Below, piece by piece: positions 42,001-57,000 of a stretch of 64,000 nucleotides of DNA. Origin of the DNA: Aphidius gifuensis (Eukaryota > Arthropoda > Insecta > Hymenoptera > Braconidae); contig NC_057789.1 of NCBI RefSeq assembly GCF_014905175.1, forward strand, positions 1,240,001-1,304,000. Reading direction: 5' to 3'. The position numbers and the translations under genes are program-made. The notes below the pieces were generated by a model. That model had not been told where the DNA came from, searched no databases, and saw only the letters and a program-made list of their open reading frames with translations. Position 1 is the stretch's first letter, and each line of letters opens with the position of its first letter.

Positions 42001-45000
42001 GCTTAAAATTTGCTAATTAATATAAATTACTTGACATAAAAAATACATTTAATTGACTAAAAATAATAATTAGAAATTATATATTTAAAATATTTTTGGT
42101 AATTAATTTTGCATGTAAATATTCTTAATTAATTTTATAATTTAAATAATTGTAATTTGAAAATTTATTGAGACGAAAATAGTCACGTAAACATCAATCT
42201 AATATAATGTCAAATTGTCAAAGATTTGTAATATATATTCAAGTGTATAATGTGGATATTATATGTACTAAATGTCAAGGATTTCTCTAAGGATTTAATA
42301 CTAATTGCTGATCAAAGACACCCACTTAAAACCAACTTGAATCTCCTTATCAAATTCAACCCCATTTAAATTTGAACCCCCGTTTCCGCAATCTAGGCAC
42401 AAATCGTGTCAAGTCAAACAATTTTCCACTTTTAAATTACACAAGTCAGTCTTAATTTAAAACTCATTACAAAATTACACTCGTTATTATTATTACTCTA
42501 TTTTTTTTCATAAATTTACACGATCATCATCGTCATCAAATAAATCTCTCGTATACCTATATATTTTTATATCATCATCTGAGTAAATTTTTTCAAGTGT
42601 CTATACAATCTCAAGACTCTCAAGACCACCCTTTATTTTTTATTTTCTTATCAGTAAAAATGTACTTGAGAAAATGAGAAAATTACCGGATGTTGTCGGC
42701 CTTGTCTTTGTGGATTATTTAAGGTCGTATGAATAAATTGTAACTTAATAATATTCAAAGAAATACAATATACTAGAAAATTAAATTAAATAAAAATTTA
42801 GTTGTATAATATTGTGAAAAGAAGAATATTTAAAATGGAAAAATGAATTTCAAGGTGTGGAAAAAATTTTTGCAAAGAAAAAGTGGATTTGTGATGTCGT
42901 GGTAAAAGAGGAGAGGAAGATATGTGTATAATATATGAAAAAAGTGATCGAGGTGAGGGGTAAAGAGGTGAATATAGAGGAATGAAAGATATGGCCGTGA
43001 CCGGTTGGTATGTGCGGAATGTGGCCCGTCACGCAGTCAAGTTAAAGCATTCACACAGACAGATATGTAGACATGTATATGTTAATACATTTACAAATGT
43101 GGGTAACATCAGGTAACTTTACCTTACCGGTACCTTTCGATTTTTTTTTCTTCTTTTATTTTTTTTTTTTATTTTATTTTTAATATTCATTTTTGTCCTT
43201 TATTTAACCGCAATATGGTAAATTTTTTATTCACTCAAATTGAAATGATTTTTTTTGTTTTTTTCACTTAGCTAAGAATATTATTATTAAATGGAAAAAT
43301 TTAATTGTATTTATGATTGGTATTACAATTAAATAGAAATGTATATACTAGACACAAATTTAAGTCATTTTAAAATTAATTATTCTGGTATATAAATAGC
43401 TTTTTTGAGATAAAAAACGTGTAGTAGTTTTTTTTTAATTATTTAGAATATTTATTTATTATTATAATAATAGTACAAACACAGTAAAATATAAATAAAA
43501 TAATACAATGAAAATTGTCTAATGATCATTTCGATGTATAAATAAATATTGCATTTAATAATTTATTTATATTTATAAAATTTACTTTTATCATAGATAT
43601 TGGATAAATTTAAAATTGATTAGTTTAAAAATATATTATCAAGTCATTGTGTTGTAATGACTTGATATTATTATTATTTCAAATTTAATATTATTAATAT
43701 TAACCGCTTGGATGTTTATTTTTATTTTAAATATGTGAATTAATATTTCAGTCAAAATAATTTTAACACTAATTTTTCCATCAAATTAGCTATATAGAAA
43801 TGAAATATTATGGTTAATAGATTTGAGAATATATATCATAATTAACGGAAATGAGTCAACACTGCAAGTGGTCAAGTTGGTAAAGCGCTCAGTTTCTGGT
43901 ATAGCGTTCCTAGGTTCAAGTCCAAGTATATCCTTGGTAATTGAGGTTCAAAAATTCGGATTAATTTAGTCACGTATAATTCAGCGTTTCAAGCGAATAC
44001 CTCTCGTCATAGAACAAACTGCGTCGAAGTCGTCATTTGTTCTACGCCAGAATGTATTGGCTCCAAACGCTCGATACCTTTTTTTTATTTTTACAAAATA
44101 TTCTAATTTTTTATTCATTTATTTCCACTTGCCATCAGATATTTTGAATACATATTTTTATAGTTATTTATTTTTCTGTCAACAATATTGAAACGTCTCG
44201 ATCCACTCCAAGTCATTAAAACTGTTTATTTATTCAATTTATTTGGCAGTGGATATTTTTATTGTTAGATATTTTCTACTAGTTTTTCATATTCTTTTTT
44301 TTTTTTTTTAAGATATTTATTATGCAGATATTTTTTTTGTTCGTTATATTTAACAGAGTAATTTTTGTTTGAAATATTTATTCATCAAATTATTTATTAA
44401 TTATTATATATATTATTTATTTATTAACTTACCTTTGCTATAGAAAATATTTTTGTAGTGTAATATTTCCCATACTAAATTTTATTATGCAGATATTTTT
44501 ATTCAGTATATATTCAACAAAAGAAATTCATTCAAAATATTAAACTTGAACAAAAATATTCAAATTAAAATAAAAAAAAATAAATAATTATCTCTTCAGG
44601 CCAATTATAAGACAGCTGCAGATTTTTTTATTTATGATAAATAAACACCTGTCTTCTCTGAAAGTTCATATATACATACGATTATCCTTTTTTTTTGTTT
44701 CAAAGAATAAAATAAAATCACTGCATTAACATCACTTGAAATCAAAAAAAAAAAAAATAATAATAAAACCAGCAATAATTTGAATTTTCATATTTAAAGC
44801 ACAGATCAAAAAAAAAAAAATATATTAAAATTAAGATTGCGTGATAATGGAAAATCGATTAGACTTGCCACCTGCAGATTTATATATTCCATCTTAGATA
44901 AACCAAAAGATGAGAGAAAAAAAATTCTTCCTTTTAAATATTGATCCTTCTGAGTGCAGCTGCATTTTTTTTTTTTAATCACATGTCTTTACCATCATCA

Positions 45001-48000
45001 TTCCTTCTCTCAATTCTCATTCTACCAATATTTTTTCCTTCTATTATTATTATTTGATTTTTTAAAAATAATACACCTGTCTATACCTGAGGACAAACAA
45101 AAATTTAAATACTCAAAATTTTTTAAATACATTTAATTATAATCACTGCATTTTATGAAATGCTACTTTATTAAGGTGTATCACCTGCTAAAATTAAAAA
45201 TAAAATATTTTAAATACATATATATAAAACATCCGTAACGCCTCTTTTTACTTTTCAACATCATCTTCCTTTTTATATATTTTTTTTTCGACTTCTTGAG
45301 GTCATAAAGTAAAAAACAAAATTCTCTGGGGTTTCACACTCGATAGTTTTACCGCCCACATTGCACTATATTCTTCCAATTTTTTTTTTTTATTTTTTTC
45401 TTTAACACAACTCATGATATATGATCTTCATGACGCAAAAGGCGTGGACAATGCTCATCCAAAAGAAAAAAAAAAAATTCCCTTAATTCAAGAAGCTCTC
45501 TCCAATTCATGAGAGAGTCTTTTTGAATTTTCAAAATATATTTATTCTCAGAATATTATTCACACCTCGTAGTTGTACATTGTATTTCAGATGGTTAAAA
45601 ATAAGTAGCAGAAGATGTTAAAAAAATATATAAAAATGAAGAAGATAGTAAAAAAAAAAAAATGAAATAAAAGCTGACTGAAATTCTATCACGTAGAAAT
45701 GTCACAAATGATTGTAAAAAAAAAAAAAAGGTGTCACTATACACTCTTGATACGTGACTCAAAGTCTGTCGGCTCAAAGCTTTTATACATGTAACTAGAT
45801 GAAAAATACATAAACATTAAAATAAGAAAACTTGACCGGAGATAAATTTTTTTAAAAGCAAAATTTTTAATTATTTGTATCTGAAATACTCAAATTTTTA
45901 ACAATAAAAAAAGGTATTTTTTAAATGAACAAGACTTGAGGATAGTATAATTTTTTTAAGATTATATTTTTATTTTGAGAGTGTTTTACTTTGAGATAAA
46001 AAATACTCAAGTGTTTGATGATAATTTTTTAAAGCGTGGGAATAATTTGAGTTATTTTTTAAATTTATAAATAGCTCACTTGGTTTTATATTTTTATAGT
46101 CGATTAAATATATTATAAATCGATAAATCAATCCATTAATTTTTAAATAAGAATTTTTTGTAAATGATTTTTATATGTATTTTGTATTCATCTGGTTTTT
46201 AATATTTTTCATAATTTATTTTTACATTTTTATTATAATAAAAATGTATATTTTTTTGTTTAAATTGTGACAATGCCTTGGAGCCGATTTCATTTATATT
46301 TTACTTGGTTTTTCCCACCGTTGTAGCAAGTTGCATTGGACTGTGTAAAAAAGAAAAATGTTTTTCCCGAGGGAAACAAGACAGGTTGAAGTGCCCACTG
46401 TCTGTATGAAAAAAATAATAATAAAAAATTATAAATGAATAAGAAAAATATAAAATAAAAATATAAACAATTTTTTTTTTTATATATTTTTATTTTTTTT
46501 ATACATTGGACAATTATTTTTAGTTAGGAGAAAGACTGGATTTCAGATAATTTATTTTTAAAGATGAGCTACTGATAAATCTTTAACATTGATTTTAATT
46601 TTTTTTTTTTTATCTGGAAACAAGTGACAAGTGCACTTGATGTAACTTGTATCATTGATGAAACTACATCCAATTTTAGACGATAAAAAAAAAATATTAA
46701 AAAAAAAATTTCCCAGAGACTTTTTATTTCTAAAGATAATTATTTTTTTAATTTTTCGCAATAATTTTTTTAATATTAATTTAATGAGAAGAAAGCTATA
46801 ATTAGATTTGTTGATGAAGACAAATTATTATTGTCTTGTTTCATTTTTAAAATAAAAGAAAATTAGTTGATTATTTTTGTAAGGAAGTAGTTTTATTTCA
46901 AAAATGATTTCTTGAAAATGATACACCTCGAAAATCCAACTGGCAAATAAAGTCTTTGTGGAAAAATAAAAAAGGAAAATTGAGTAAACACACAATATTG
47001 TCTGCAAACCAGCAGGTAGAGCGCCTTTTTTTTCTTTTTTTTTTTTGCTTTTATTAACCGGAAGATATGTGTTTTGTTACTTGGAGAATTTTATTCTCAA
47101 CCCTACAAAAAAAATTCGAATAATATTTACTCAACTTATTCACCACCATTGGGATGGTTTATATATTTTTTTTTTTTTCCTTTTACAACACCTTTTTTTT
47201 TGTTTAATTTACGATAAACGAATACGTGAGATTCCTTGGGTTTCTAAGATTTCTTACGAGGATTTTCATCTCACATTTCATCGACACTCGAAAATGCTAA
47301 AATTTATCTTTCAAAAAATAATAAAATAATAAAATAAAAGAAGAATTTCATTCAGTATATACGAAAAGTATTGTAGGGATTTTTATTTCTATTAAACAAA
47401 TGAAATTTATTATTTTTTTGTAAAGTCTTTTGTGATTTAATTATATTTGAGATTAATAGTTTAAGTTTGATTTTATATTATCATCTTTGAAAATAAGTGG
47501 TTCAGATTGTTAGCAAAAGTTCAACCTAATAAAACAAGAAGCTATATATATCCAAGATGATAAATCATTTAAATTTTCATGAAAGTAAAATTTTGTGGTT
47601 CATAGAGTTTTGAAAATGGCACAAGTATATAACTTGATGGTGAATTCAAATTTCAAAAGTGTTATATTCATTGTCTACACAGGCTATTCATTTTTTATTA
47701 TCAAAATTATTTTTTATTTTTTTCATTAACTTTTAAAGTCTTCAAAGACGCAATCAATAAAATTAATAATATATTTCTAGATTTCTGTGTTATGAAATAA
47801 AGAGATTTAATTAATATTTAACAATAAAATTTTTTAAAAAGAAATATAATTAAATCCAATAAAATTACTGGAATCTGAGTGAGATTGCTATGCAAATAGT
47901 CCGAGTTCTGGGGCTTCTGTGGAATCTATTGAGGATGTCATAAACCCGGAGAGTTATGAGATCAGTTCTCTTGGCCAAGTAATTACATCACCAGCTATAT

Positions 48001-51000
48001 CTACATGCATCATCAAAATACCCAACCATAAACACGGTATCTTTGTATTCAGTCATTCTGACAGTATCAAGGCTTAATATCATTGTCGAAATAAACTAAA
48101 CACAAACTTAATTCATCTTGAAATACGAAAACATTTTTAGCATAAATTCGTATTTAAAATATTAATTAGTTAGAATAATTATTTATTATTACAATTAAAA
48201 GAATTAATATATATCATAATTAACGGAAGTGTATCAACACATCAAGTGGTCAAGTTGGTAAAGCGCTAGGTTCTTCGTTCCACAATTTGGTGTTCGAGGC
48301 CAAGTTGAGATGGTCGTTATTATTTTCGTCAATAGCTCTAAGTTAGCGTTTTAAACGAATACCTCTTGACATAGAACAAGTTGCGTCGAAGTCGCCACTT
48401 GTTCTACGCCAGGATGTATTGGCTTCAAATGATAGAAATCTTTTTTTTTTCGTTTTTACAAAATTTAATTTTTTAATATTTAATTTATGATGAAAATTAT
48501 TGGATTTTTATTTTAATTTTAAATATGCGATTGAATAGTTGAGTCAAAATAATTTCAACACTAATTTTTCCATCATATACAAATGAAATATTCTGGTTAA
48601 TAGATTCTCCATGTACGAATATACATATATCATAATTAACAAAATTGTCTCAACACTGCAAGTGGTCGAGTTGGTAAAGTGCTTGGTTAATGATATTTCG
48701 CAAGTGGAGGTTCGAGTCCAAGCCTTAGTTTATTAAAGTCTCAAAATTTAAAGCTTCCAACATAAGCCAACTTTTTAAGCGAATACCTCCTGGCATAGAA
48801 CGAGTTGCGTCGAAGTCGTCGCTTGTACTACGCCAGGATGTATTGGCTCCAAATGCTCGATATCTTTTTTTTATTTTTACAAAATACTCTAATTTTTTAT
48901 TCATTAATTTCCACTTGTCAACAGATATTTTGAATATCCCTATAAACACTTATTTTTCTGCCAACAATCCTAAAACGTCTCAATCCACTCCAAGTCATTC
49001 AACCTTGAAGCAAATTTATTTGCATCAACTACACACACAATACCATATTACCATCTCAATTTTATTTTCTATATACAACATAAATTAATTTATCAATTTA
49101 ATATTATCATCATCATCATTTCACCATCAGTATACATTTAAAAAAAAAAAAGCGACAGAAAAGAATATAATATAATAATTTCCTCAGCCACACCCATCAT
49201 CTGAATGGTAATTAGCCTAATGGCATATCGAGTCAAAAAATAAAAAAATAAAAAGTGATTGATACACAGAACAGTAGTAATAGCAAGGCAATCGCGTGAT
49301 GGGTCAGACTCCCTTTCATTTATCGATGATACTTTTTTATTATTTATTTTTTTTTTTTCAAGGAACGTTTAAGGTGTCTGACTCAATGTTTATATTTAAA
49401 TACATGCAACTGTTTATCATAATACCAGTAAGCAAAAATATTATGTTGTACCCGAGTGATGATTGCGACTACTGGGCCATCCCATTAATAGCTCCAAAAA
49501 AAAAATCATAAATAATATTAAATAAAATTAAATACATATGTTATGCGTGTATGTGTTAACTGACTCAAATCACGTGTACCACATGAAATAGTCACCCTAA
49601 ATATCCATATGTTTTACTAACGACTATAAAAAGTAAAAAAAAAATTAAAAAAACGTTCATGTTTCACTTGAGGAAATGGATTTTAACATTATATATTTTT
49701 ATTTTTATATATTTTTTTATTTAGTTCAATGTTTTTTTTTTTCATTTGTAAAAGAAATCGTCCATAAAGAGTAACGTTGTGCCAAGAGATGAATGACTCC
49801 ACTTGACTATTACTCCCCAATTTTTTTTTTTTATATTATTATTCATTTCGCTAGTGCTTTTAAACGTCAGTTCATTTGAATGTGTAAAAAGCACTCGTAT
49901 TTTGTGTTATGGGTAACCCTTGAAATTTCAAATAGCATATATTTTTTTTTTTTATATTTTTTAAATTTCTTACGTACTTGAAGAATATTCATATTGTATG
50001 TCTTGTGCTTATGTGAAAAATAGACTTTTATATTAGTAATTTTCTCTCCATTTTTTGTTTTTTTTTTCTTTTAATTTTTAATCATGTTTCTCTTTTTTTT
50101 TTTGATGGTTAAAATTTTTTTTTGGTCTCTACGTGTGTGGCATATTATAATGAGCAATAAACGTAAATAATTTTTGATAATTTTTTATTTTTTTATTCAA
50201 CAGGAAATGATGATAATAGTGATGTATAAAAATTAAGTAAATAATTTTTTTCTTTTCAAATTTTTGTCTAGATAAAAATTTGCTTTTTGATAAATTCTTT
50301 ACATGGAAATTATTTAAATTAAATTACCAAACACACCTCGTAAAAAATTGATCACAGTATTTTTTTTTTTATTTTAATTTAACGATAAAATTGGCCAAAA
50401 ATTTATTCAATCAAATTTAGTCTATCGCCTTTGTAGGGGTTGTTCGAGTGTGACGAATCGAATAACGATCGAATTTACTCATTGCATTTGTGCCTCTTTA
50501 CCAATCGATCAAAATAATTGGACAAAAAAAATTAAAATAAAAATTACTTTCTCCAGCGATCATAAAAAAAAGAAGATTCATTTAATTTTTTTTTTTATAT
50601 TCCACAATTGTTATAAAATTGAAACGTCGACGGGGCGAATAATACCAAACGATTTTAAGGGATTTTAAAAAATTCTACAAGTTTTTTATCTACGGATTTT
50701 TATAGCAGGCCACGAAAAATTTAATTGAAATGAGGTGAGCCTCCAGTAGATTACGTTCATCTTTATTTCTCGGTTGAGGATCGTCAAGTTATATCCTCAT
50801 CTTTCTTTATCCGCGGCATCAAGATTAACCAGCCTTTTCCAACAATTTAATTCTCATTTTTTTTTTTTTTTATAAAACCAAGTTCTTTAAAATTAAATCA
50901 TTATTTTTACTTCATTTATTCAAATGTTATTTTTTTTTAAATCATTTGCAAAGTTTTGCCTCGCTGGGGAAAAGCAGGGAGCATTAACATTTTCTTGAAT

Positions 51001-54000
51001 TGCTTCTCAATTTTAGCAAGCCATAAAGACAGTTTATAATAAGAAAAAAAAGAAAAATAAAAATCAATTTTACAATAAAAATATTTGTAATAATATTATT
51101 TAAAAATTTATTTATTTATTTGATAGTTACAGGTATTAAAAATATTTTAAATTTATTTATTTGCTGTTAATGTACACCGGATATGTAATTTTATTTTTAA
51201 TGTGTTATAAAAATACCAAAACCTTGCAATTTGTATTCTAAAAAAAATTACGTTTTTAATTGAGTAGCTTGTGTTAATTTTTATAAACAAATAAGTAGGT
51301 ATTTTAATCTAAAAATTAATAGTTTTTATAAATGAAAAAAAGATAGTAAATAGGAATATTGTTGGGATTTTTTTATGGTTATTATTTTGTTTGAATACGC
51401 ATGTGGAAAGATGAGAAATTGTGGTGTGTATATTGCGACTGATCAAATTTCAGATCAGTGTGGTTTTGACAAAAGACCACTGACAACTTATTCTAGTGAT
51501 TCCATTTCCTTTCCGGTTATATATCTAATTTATTTTTACATTCAACAATATAATATTTATACATGAAAATTAAAATATACATGGAATTGAATTCCCCTGG
51601 TGACAGATGAATAAATTAAATTTATCGCGCTAATTTCGATTTATAAAATTTATATAGACAAGTGATTGATAAATATTAAATTGATTTATGAATTTAAAAA
51701 TACTCTAGATAATATTTTTAACTCTTTCTTTTTTTTTCTTTTTGTTAATTATTGAAGAATAAATTAATTAATTTTCAACAGTGTGCTCCAGGTGAATTAT
51801 CTGTCAGAATCAAACGAAATATTTATTTCTAAAATTAAAATTAAATATATTAAAAAATTTTTACCAGAAAAAAAAATACAATGGACATTTTAAAATATTT
51901 CTGACAATGAAATATTTAATTTTAATTAAATTTAAATAGTGAACTGTATTAAATAAATTAAATGAAAAAATTGACTCGATAATTTTTCATCAAAGACTGT
52001 CATGATTTTCTTACTTTAAATTTAAAATGAAAAATAAATTTTTGGTGAAAATATTAAACTATAAAAATCAAGTTGAAAACCATCCAATTTATTATTACGA
52101 AGTTGATTTTTCTACTGGTCTTTTTGGTGAGCATTTGAATATACTTGCTGGCAACAAATGCAAAATTTTCAGTAGCCATTAAAAATATTCTATATCCGGC
52201 TTAGGTAACTTTTAAACCACAGTGTAGTGTAAAATAGTTTTAATATTTAAATTTTATATATGAAATATTTTTAACTTTTCATATTTATAAATTTTCCATT
52301 TCCTCAAAAAAATGTGTAAAATATAGATGAAAGAATTAGAATCCATATATATTTATTATCGCAAAGATAGGATATTAATTTTTTTTTTTTTTTATTTAAT
52401 TTCAGGCTGAGGAATTAAATACAATTGTTGGAAATGCTTTTCGCATGGCTTATGTGGCGCAAATTCAGCGTCAGCCAATTCTTCAAGATGTGATAACATC
52501 AAATAAAAATACAAAAGAACACAAAAACGTCTGGGTATGTATTAAAACATAAAAATATTAATTAAATTTCCAAAAACAATTAACAATTTCAAGCTAATAG
52601 TTAAAAAGTTATTTAAAAAATTAAATTAAGACAATTTTAAGTTGACTCATTCATAAATATTTTAAACAATAATAACGGTAGACTAAAATTAATAAATAAA
52701 TAAAATAAACAAATTAATAAACAAAAGATAAAATAAAATATAAATATTTATCTTCAATAAAAAACCAATTTTTAAAATAAAAATAAATATAAAATTATAA
52801 AAATATTAATTAACTAATTAAACAAATAAAAAAATTAATAATAATTTTAACAGTAATAGTTAATAATGAGTCATTATTAATGACAAATTAAAATGAAAAT
52901 AATAATAAAAAATATAAAATAAATCCTAAATAAATTTTTCAAAACTGTAAAATTAAATTAACTTTACATTAATTTAAATTTCAAATAACGATGCATGATT
53001 ATGATCAATTAGAATATCATAAAAAAAAATAAAAAAAAATAAATAAATAAATAAATTAATTAATTAAAAACAATATTTTTTAAATAAATTTAAAGAAAAT
53101 AAAAAAAGGATAAATTGAATTTATGTAGTTTAAAAATTCGAGATAAAAATAATGATAAGGTGATAATAAAATTTTAAAATATAAATTAATGTGAGGGGTT
53201 TATAGTGGTGAATGTGGTGTAATGAAGATTTTGATGATTAAAGCTCATGTGAGATGTGATGTATCATGGTATCCTGGTATCAACTGCGTATCATATGTAT
53301 ACATGAAGTTATGCGGGCCTCATGGGGCAATATGTGTATAATACAACTATATGTCCCATTTACGAGTAGAAATGCGTTAATTATAAAGTCAGCCTCGAGG
53401 CTTCTTGTTTCTCTCTCATTTTGTTGTATTATAATATATGTGTGTGTATCATATTCCTGGCGCCGATGAGATTTTAAATGGTATACATTCTGTATACAGA
53501 AAACAGTAGACCGACGACGCAATGTCAACGCGTATAAATAATTTTCATAGTTAAAAATATATTGTTAATTATTTATAAATTGTAATTAATTTTTTTTTAT
53601 ATTGGTCCATTTGTTTATATATATTTTTGTATATTTATAATTTTTTTTCATTCATAAACACCAGGACGAAATAGATATAAAAATTTTTTTTTTTTTGTGC
53701 CATCACGGTTTGATGAACTTTTTCAAAATTCAGCGCTTTGTTTAAAAATAAACCTTTTCATCTGATTTTTTTTGCAATGGGTTATTTGAAATGTCAACTT
53801 ATTTTAGTGGTGAATTTAAAAAATTATACTTGAAAAATAACAATAATAAATTAACAATTAGTTGAAATGAAAAATTAACTTTTTTTATGTTTTATTATTT
53901 TTCTTTTTTGGTATAATTGTTAATTTATTGTTGTTATTTTTCAAGTGAAATTTTTTAAATTTATCATGAAAATAAGTTGGTATTTTGAGTAATTTAATGC

Positions 54001-57000
54001 AAAAAAAATTAGATGAAAAAGTTTATTTGTGAATGTAGGATTGGATTTTTAATTTATTATTTTTTTTATCACCACGGTCTGTCGAATGTAGGAAGTTGTA
54101 AAAATTTAAAATTCAAAATTCAATCCAACGTTTAAAAATATACTTTTTCATTAATTTTTTTTTTGCAACTAGTCAGTCAAAATACCAACTTACATTTGCA
54201 ATAATTTGCGTCAATAAAAACCCTAAAAAATATCAAAAAAAAAAATGAAACCAATGAAAAATGAAAATTAAATTTTATATATATTTTTTTTTATTTTTAC
54301 AGAACAAACCATTGAGTGGTAATTGTGAAAACAATAATAATTGTAATGGTGAAAATTTAATAGTAAGTGGCTATAAAAATTTATCAACAAATTCTTGGCT
54401 TAAAAGTCGAACAACCCAGGGATCACATCGTGGAAGCGGCTCGTCCGCAGTTGACATGAACGTCCAGATTGGCAGTGCCGGATCGCCCACGCTGCGACTC
54501 GCCAGCGTCAAGGTATAATTAATTTAAAAAAAAAAAATAATATCATAAACTATTAACAAACAAAACAATTTAATTAAACCAATTCACCTCAAAATAATTT
54601 TTAAAATATTTAAATAAAAAAACTACATAGCCAATTTATATAAATTAAATTTTTCATCAAGAATTTTATTCGTTTTCATGTTGATTCTTTAATTAAAAAA
54701 TATAAAATAATTTTATACTAAAACTTTGTGAAATTTTAAATTGAAATTATCGATAAGAATATAAAAAAAAAAATTGCGAAAAAAAAAATGCAATATTTGT
54801 TATTGTTTGCAAGAGTTGAATTAATTAAAAAAAAATTTTTTTTCTTTTTGCAGACACCAAATTCAATACCAGGTCTTCGGCCATCACACACATTTAATAA
54901 TGTACGTGGTAACATAACAGTTAATAATCAAGATGAAAAAAGTATATCACAACAAAGTACACCAAGTAGTGATGAGAGTAATTCACCAACAGAACTTAAT
55001 TCATACAAAAGACTTACTGATAAACCACCATTAATAAAACGTCTTACAATGGGATTAACAAGTGGTGTACTTGGTCTTAATGGTGATGATGATAGTTGTC
55101 CTCTTGTTAGTGGTAGTAGTACACCAACAACACCAACAAATAGACCACATTCTGGTGGTTATATTAATGAAGCCATCATTGAAACGGAAAATACAAGAAC
55201 GTCTTATAATAAAATACCACCATCTGAAAGTATTGATAACACATTAAGCTCTACAATAAATACGAAAAATTTAAATGTCGAAATAAATAGGTAATTATTT
55301 TTAATTATATTAAATATATTTATTATTTACAAAAAATTTTATTAATTTAATATTAAATACATGGACTGGAGGGGCAGTTGAGCTTGAACAAAAATTTAAA
55401 AAATTTCAAATTATTTGATAGTTTTTTTTGTTTTTTTTATCTAAAAAATTTATTTATTTAAAAAAAAAATTTATATAAATTTTTAATAGGACTGTAAATA
55501 GCACGTAATAATTGAGACACAAAAAAATTTGAAAATTTTATGTTAATAATAGTGAAAAATGACTTTAAACTTTTTAAATTTTCGTTTATGAAAAATTGAA
55601 ATATTGGGTTATTTAATTTACAAGTTTATGTCCACTTTAACCTGTGAATATTCAGTGAATGTAAATTAAAATTTTTTTTTATTAATAGTTTAATAAATGT
55701 AATAATAATTTTAAAAAAAAATAATAATAATATCTATTTATTACTAGCCAATAAAAAGTAAAATAAAAAATAATAAAAAAAACTCTTAATTTTCAAATTC
55801 AAGTTAATCAAGTTTTTTAAATTATTAATAAATATTATTTTAAATACAACAGTTAAATTAATATTTAAAAATTATTATTCATTGTGAAGATATTAAAAAT
55901 ATAAATAAAAATATAATAATAATAATAATAATGGATGGGATAATTTGTTTAATTAAATTTATTAAATAAAAATATTTTTTTGTTTGTAGAATTGGTCATT
56001 CGCCAAATTCAGGAACAGATAATGATTTTAAAACAAAAAGAAGATCACAAATAAGTACATCAAGTAGTTCAGTACCAGCTGATGGAAGTACACATGGTTC
56101 AACACCAACACCACCACCATTACCAGAAAGAACTGATAGTCTAAATAATCGTTGTGAAGAAGGTGAATTACGAAAAGCACCATGGTTTCAAGCTGGAATA
56201 CCACGGTAAATAATATATATTTAAATAAATATAATAATTGTAAATTAACCAATTCTATTTATTATTATTTAATTAAATAATTTAAATGTAAATTTTTTAT
56301 TTATTTACAGAGAAATAACACTCGAAGTATTGAGCCAAGAACCTGAGGGTGCATTTATGGTACGTGAAAGTACAAGTAAACCAGGATGCTATGCATTATC
56401 ATTACGTGTACCACGTGAATTTCAACCAAGTGGAATTGCCCATTATCTTATTATGCGAACAAATAAAGGCTATAAAATCAAGGTAATTATATTTTTTTCT
56501 TATTTTGAATATTATATTTAATTTTAAAAATATAAAAGTTAAAAAAAAAATGATTTTTCTTTGTGTATGTTTGTTTTTCAATGTTATAATTGAGTTTAAA
56601 TTAATTTTAAAATAAAAAGAATAGATTTTTTTTAAATATACGTATATACGTATTAAGAGTGTATGAAGCTTAAATGTATAAGTGAGTTTGTTGTACAGCC
56701 CCATAGGCACAGGGGCAAACAAACTCAGTATGACTTTTATATGATGTACCAGAGGGAAATCAAAGTAATTTTAAACCACTGACTTTGCTCATATATACTT
56801 CTATAACAAAGTAGAAATTTATTTTAATTATTATTATAACAATAGACGTATTAATTTTTTCATTGATTGCTAAATTGCTAATTAATTTAATTTATATTTT
56901 TTTGTTTCTTTAATTAACAAAAGATAAAAGATTTTTTTGAATTTCGAAAAATTTAAAATTATTTTTTGAATTTTAAAAATGGTCGTGATGATGATTTACA

